From NCBI GenBank assembly GCA_963739975.1, contig CAVUCK010000025.1, positions 62,001-126,000 of the forward strand: 64,000 bases of DNA. Reading direction: 5' to 3'. The notes beneath the pieces are model-generated. The model did not search any database, was not told the DNA's origin, and worked only from the letters and a program-made list of their open reading frames with translations. Shown here piece after piece: positions 60,465-64,000 of this stretch. Within the stretch, counting starts at the first letter, position 1. Every line of letters begins with the position of its first letter. This DNA is from JALZMG01 sp963739975 (GTDB lineage: Bacteria > Actinomycetota > Acidimicrobiia > Acidimicrobiales > Ilumatobacteraceae). A program made the position numbers and the translations under genes.

Positions 60465-62912
60465 GTGCGGCTCGTCAACCCCCCAGCTCGCTCCCTGGCC
60501 TGGTTGGGCCGGTTGGGGCTGATCGTCGGCGGCGGCGCGCTGCTGGTCACGGCGGTGGTGGTCGCCGTCGCACCCCGCCTGTGGCAGATCGCCAACGCCC
60601 ACGAGGAGCTGCCGGTCGTCCTGCCGGCCTTCCAGCCGCTGGCCCAGCGTTCGTACGCCTACGACGTCTTCGGCAACGAGCTGGCCGTGTTCCAGGCCGA
60701 GAACAGCCAACCGGTGCCCCTGCAACAAGTTCCGCCGCGAGTCATCGATGCCTTCCTCGCCGTCGAGGACCGCGAGTTCTACAACCACGACGGGGTCAAC
60801 CTGCGCAGCCTGGTGCGGGCGACGCTGTCCAACTTCTCGTCGGAGGACTCCGCCCAGCAAGGCGCGTCGACGATCACCATGCAGGTCGTCAAGAACGACT
60901 TCCTCGCCGGGCTCGAGCGCGACGGCCGCTACAAGCTGCTGCAGGTCCACTACGCGCTGATGCTCGACCGGGCCAAGACCAAGGACGAGATCCTCGAGCG
61001 CTACCTGAACACCGTCTTCCTGGGCAACAACGCGTACGGCATCCAGGCGGCGTCCGAGGTGTACTTCGGCAAGACCGTGGACCAGCTGACGTTCATCGAG
61101 GCGGCGTTCCTCGCCGGGCTCGTCCGGTCGCCGTCGGGCTACGACCCGGTGATCAACCCGGAGCGCAGCCGGTCGAGGTTCGGTCAGGTCCTCGACCGCC
61201 TGGTCGACGCCGGCGAGCTGACCGAGGCCGAGGCGGCCAAGGAGGACGAGGCGTTCGTGCTGCCCGATCGGGCCCGCACCACGCCCGGGCGGATCTACGC
61301 CCGCGGCTACTACACCGAGGCGCTGCGCGAGTTCCTGCTCGACCAGTCGAACCTGCTCGGCCAGACCTACGACGAGCGCTACGCCACGCTGTACCGAGGC
61401 GGCCTGCGCATCCACACGACCTACGACCCCTTCGCCCAGGCCTATGCCGAGGATGCTCGCAAGATCCTTCCGGACAACGCCCAGGGCTTCGATGCCGCCG
61501 TCGTCTCGTTGGACACGACGAGCGGCGCGATCAGAGCGATGGTGGGAGGGCGCGGGTTCGTGCCGAACGAGCGGGAGACGAACATGGCGCTCGCCCCGCG
61601 CCAGACGGGGTCGAGCATCAAGCTGTTCGTGCTGGCGGCGGCGATCCAGGCCGGGGCCCAGCCCGGCGACATCATCGACGGCCAGAACAACTGCACGTTC
61701 GACGTGCCCGACGAGGACGAGCCGTTCGACGTCTCCGAATCGACGAAGCGGGCCCCGGACACGCTGGCCCGGATGACGTGGAGCTCGATCAACTGCGCCT
61801 ACGTGCGGCTGTCGCAGATCGTCGGGCTCAACCGCGTCGTCGACACGACGTACCGGATGGCCCAGTCGAACTACCTCTACCCGGGCCAGCCTCGCGAGGA
61901 TCGACGGCCGATCGAACCGTTCATCAGCTACTCGACGGGCGCCAACGAGATGAGCCCGCTCGACATGGCCTCCGGCGCGCAGACGATCGCCAACAAGGGG
62001 CTCCACCACCAGCCGTACTACGTGGAGTACATCGACACCGCCGACGGTCGCCGGATCTACACCCACGAGAGCGCCGGCACGCAGGTGCTCGACGAGGGGG
62101 CCGCCCTGACCACCACCGACACGCTGAAGGGCGTCCTGACCGAGGGCACGGCGCGAGGCAACTCGCTCGTCGGCGAGCGGCCGGCGGCCGGCAAGACGGG
62201 CACGCAGCAGGACAACACGAACGCCTGGTTCGTCGGCTTCACGCCGCAGATCACCACCGCCGTGTGGGTCGGCGATCCGAACGGCTACACGCCGATGGTC
62301 AACGTGCCGGAGTTCGGGGGCCGCAACGCCTCGCGGGTGCAGGGTGGTCGGTATCCGGCGGAGATCTGGAAGGCCTACATGGACCGGGCGCACGAGAGCC
62401 TTCCGATCGTGGACTGGCCGGCGCCACCTCCGCCCGCTCGCCCGGCCGCGCTGCTGTACCTGCCCGGCAACGAGTGCCTGGTCCGCCGGGCGACGCCGCC
62501 CGTGCCCGGTCAGGCCGGGTCGTCCACCAGTACGTCGACGACGGCGCCGGGCCTCGCGGCCCCGGCCGGGTTCATGTCCGTCGCCGCGCCGACCACCGGG
62601 GAGCCGCCGCCGGTGGAGACGCAGCCGCCGGCCGAGACCCAACCGCCGGTCATCGTGACCACACCACCGACCGATGCCCCGACCCCCGCTACACCGCCCC
62701 CCGCCGCGGCGCCCTCGCAGTCGCCGACGCAGGTCGCTGGGGCCTCACGGACCCCCGCCGCTGGTGCTGCGCCGACCACCATCCCGAACACGCCGCCGCC
62801 CACCCGGGTCGAGCGCATCGAGCCAGGTACGACGGTCCCACCCGACGTGCTCGATCCCCGCGCACCGATGCCGTCGGCGCCGCTGGCGACGACCGCCGTC
62901 GTGTCTTGCTGA
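60465..62912 (+). CDS. Class A penicillin-binding protein (peptidoglycan glycosyltransferase/transpeptidase)
   Basis: 815 aa from GTG 60465. One membrane helix at about residues 18-38. Glycosyltransferase domain with A-V-E-D-R-E-F-Y-N-H-D-G and Q-G-A-S-T-I-T-M-Q-V-V-K-N. Transpeptidase domain with active-site S-x-x-K (T-G-S-S-I-K), S-x-N (S-S-I-N-C) and K-T-G (A-G-K-T-G-T). The last 140 residues are a Thr/Pro/Ala-rich tail with no fold. It polymerises and crosslinks peptidoglycan outside the membrane. Confidence 0.95.
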   Translation: MRLVNPPARSLAWLGRLGLIVGGGALLVTAVVVAVAPRLWQIANAHEELPVVLPAFQPLAQRSYAYDVFGNELAVFQAENSQPVPLQQVPPRVIDAFLAVEDREFYNHDGVNLRSLVRATLSNFSSEDSAQQGASTITMQVVKNDFLAGLERDGRYKLLQVHYALMLDRAKTKDEILERYLNTVFLGNNAYGIQAASEVYFGKTVDQLTFIEAAFLAGLVRSPSGYDPVINPERSRSRFGQVLDRLVDAGELTEAEAAKEDEAFVLPDRARTTPGRIYARGYYTEALREFLLDQSNLLGQTYDERYATLYRGGLRIHTTYDPFAQAYAEDARKILPDNAQGFDAAVVSLDTTSGAIRAMVGGRGFVPNERETNMALAPRQTGSSIKLFVLAAAIQAGAQPGDIIDGQNNCTFDVPDEDEPFDVSESTKRAPDTLARMTWSSINCAYVRLSQIVGLNRVVDTTYRMAQSNYLYPGQPREDRRPIEPFISYSTGANEMSPLDMASGAQTIANKGLHHQPYYVEYIDTADGRRIYTHESAGTQVLDEGAALTTTDTLKGVLTEGTARGNSLVGERPAAGKTGTQQDNTNAWFVGFTPQITTAVWVGDPNGYTPMVNVPEFGGRNASRVQGGRYPAEIWKAYMDRAHESLPIVDWPAPPPPARPAALLYLPGNECLVRRATPPVPGQAGSSTSTSTTAPGLAAPAGFMSVAAPTTGEPPPVETQPPAETQPPVIVTTPPTDAPTPATPPPAAAPSQSPTQVAGASRTPAAGAAPTTIPNTPPPTRVERIEPGTTVPPDVLDPRAPMPSAPLATTAVVSC

Positions 62913-63610
62913 GCGACGACGTGCTGGCGCTGCAGCGCCTGGACACGTCGATCGACCAGGCCGTGTACCGCCACGCCCACCTGGCCGAGCGGGAGGCGGC
63001 CACCGCCGCCAGGACGGCGCTCGCCGATGCTGACCGTCGGCGGTCGGCGATCGACGTGCGAGACGCCGAGCTCGAAGCGGCGGTGGCCGCCCTGGAGCGC
63101 GACGGCGCAGGAGTGCAGCAGCACCGGGTGCGGTTGGAGGGACAGCTGCGAACGGTGACGTCGACGCGTCAGGCCGACGCGTTGGAGCACGAGCTGGCCA
63201 CCCTGGCTGCCCGTCGTGACGAGCTGGACGACCAGGAGCTGGGCCATCTCGAGGAGCAATCCACATTGTCCGCCGAGCGCGACGCGCTGGATGCCGCCCG
63301 CCCGGGGCTGGCGGCGGCCGCTGACGAGGCTGCGGCGGCGCTCGGCGCGGCCGAGGGTGCCGTCGACGCCGAACTGGCCTCGTGGCGTGCCGAGCGCGAC
63401 GTCGTGGCCGGACGGCTCGATCCTGCCGTGCTCGATCGTTACGCCCGACTGCGGGCCAGGTTCGGTGGGGTCGCCGTCGGCGCGCTGGAGGGCACACGGT
63501 GCTCCGGATGCCACCTCGACCTGTCGGCCGCTGAGGTGGAGGCGGTGCGGGCCACGCCGGCCGGTGAGCTGGCGGACTGCCCGGAGTGCGGCCGCCTGCT
63601 GGTGCCCTGA
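62906..63610 (+). CDS. Zinc-ribbon coiled-coil protein (CT398/C4-type)
   Basis: 234 aa from TTG 62906, overlapping the PBP stop; GTG 62921 is an alternative start. The N-terminal part (V-L-A-L-Q-R-L-D-T-S-I-D-Q) leads into a long coiled coil rich in Ala, Arg, Glu and Leu. The C-terminus has the C4 zinc ribbon: G-T-R-C-S-G-C-H-L-D-L and D-C-P-E-C-G-R-L-L-V. Proteins of this architecture are common in actinobacteria and related to the CT398 family; their role is not settled. Translation may be coupled to the PBP gene. Confidence 0.88.
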   Translation: MLSDDVLALQRLDTSIDQAVYRHAHLAEREAATAARTALADADRRRSAIDVRDAELEAAVAALERDGAGVQQHRVRLEGQLRTVTSTRQADALEHELATLAARRDELDDQELGHLEEQSTLSAERDALDAARPGLAAAADEAAAALGAAEGAVDAELASWRAERDVVAGRLDPAVLDRYARLRARFGGVAVGALEGTRCSGCHLDLSAAEVEAVRATPAGELADCPECGRLLVP

Positions 63611-63622
63611 GCGGCGGGCGGC

Positions 63623-64000
63623 GTGCTGCTCTGGTTCGTCGGCACGGCGATCGCCATCGTGCGGTTCGTCTTCCAGGACCCGCGGTTCGACTATCGACTG
63701 CTGGTCGTCGGCGCGGCGCTGCCGCTCGGCGACGGGATCTTCGGTGGCGCCGGGATCCTGCACACCCTGCTGTTCAGCCTCGTCGTGCTGGCCGTGGTCA
63801 TGTTGAGCACGTCCCGCCGAGGTCGCTTGCGGCCGTTGCTGCTCGGACTGCCGATCGGCCTGCTGCTCCACCAGGTCGTCGACGGGGCGTGGACCGACAC
63901 CCGGTTGTTCTGGTGGCCGCTGGGCGGCTTCGACCTCGCCGGCATCGAGCTCCCGGAGGCGGCGCGGGGGTGGTGGGCCGTGGCGATGGAGCTGGCCGGG
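63623..64000 (+). CDS. Membrane protein (partial, cut by window end)
   Basis: 126 codons from GTG 63623 to the window edge. Hydrophobic helices (W-F-V-G-T-A-I-A-I-V, L-L-F-S-L-V-V-L-A-V-V) and conserved-looking charged spots L-P-L-G-D-G-I-F-G-G and L-L-H-Q-V-V-D-G-A-W. The Asp and His in such places recall membrane-bound metal-dependent hydrolases of the YdjM type, but this is weak. It follows the zinc-ribbon gene by 12 bp. Confidence 0.6.
   Translation, partial: MLLWFVGTAIAIVRFVFQDPRFDYRLLVVGAALPLGDGIFGGAGILHTLLFSLVVLAVVMLSTSRRGRLRPLLLGLPIGLLLHQVVDGAWTDTRLFWWPLGGFDLAGIELPEAARGWWAVAMELAG

Overview
This 64-kb window is very GC-rich and comes from an actinobacterium. An Acidimicrobiia-type (Ilumatobacter-like) organism is my best guess. 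The reasons are two LLM-class F420-type oxidoreductases and a PPOX-class flavin/F420 protein, a group II truncated haemoglobin, a candidate LAxTG (sortase E type) wall protein, GTG and TTG starts, and many genes whose start codon lies only 6-9 nt after a TAnnnT -10 box, which suggests leaderless transcripts. The taxonomic label is an inference; no rRNA gene is present.

Region 1 (1-25.8 kb) is the 3' part of one giant surface-protein gene, about 8,600 codons inside the window, with its start to the left of it. In order it encodes: thousands of residues of Ala/Gly/Val/Asp-rich beta-strand repeats; an island of 'HGF' repeats; RTX-like and Calx-beta-like segments; a series of 'W-x-x-[DNQ]-G-F-x-x-G-Q' repeats; a long block of RTX-type calcium-binding nonapeptides; two lectin/LamG-like sandwiches; two Calx-beta domains; a metzincin-like zinc site; and a C-terminal membrane anchor. 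The reading frame is broken five times, always by the equivalent of one extra base, and stays clean between breaks. This looks more like assembly error or very recent mutation than old decay.

Region 2 (25.8-36.6 kb) holds a beta-helix lipoprotein, truncated haemoglobin, a large LuxR-type ATPase regulator, a small lipoprotein, a glycosyltransferase, a TetR regulator (one frame break) divergent from a molybdopterin-dependent oxidoreductase with two palindromic operator candidates between them, a SnoaL-like protein and a deleted remnant of an alpha/beta hydrolase.

Region 3 (36.6-46.9 kb) is metabolic: an SDR, a Baeyer-Villiger type monooxygenase, a glyoxalase-fold protein, then a run of overlapping genes (YibE/F-like membrane protein, FAD disulfide oxidoreductase, hotdog thioesterase, PlsY acyltransferase, DegV lipid-binding protein). 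On the other strand a MaoC-like protein is coupled to an AGPS-like FAD enzyme. Much of this points to lipid metabolism.

Region 4 (46.9-54.2 kb) is envelope-related: an SGNH-hydrolase lipoprotein converging on an OafA-type acyltransferase with its own SGNH-like domain, two small unknown genes, a HAD hydrolase, tRNA-Val(TAC), a repeat field, the LAxTG protein and a polytopic membrane protein.

Region 5 (54.2-64 kb) holds threonine aldolase, a DUF1269-like membrane protein, an F420/PPOX-HD-LLM cluster, glgC, a second LLM enzyme, a triplicated 105-bp repeat, a class A penicillin-binding protein, a zinc-ribbon coiled-coil protein and a membrane protein cut by the window edge. Convergent gene pairs are often separated by strong hairpins, two of which belong to one repeat family.
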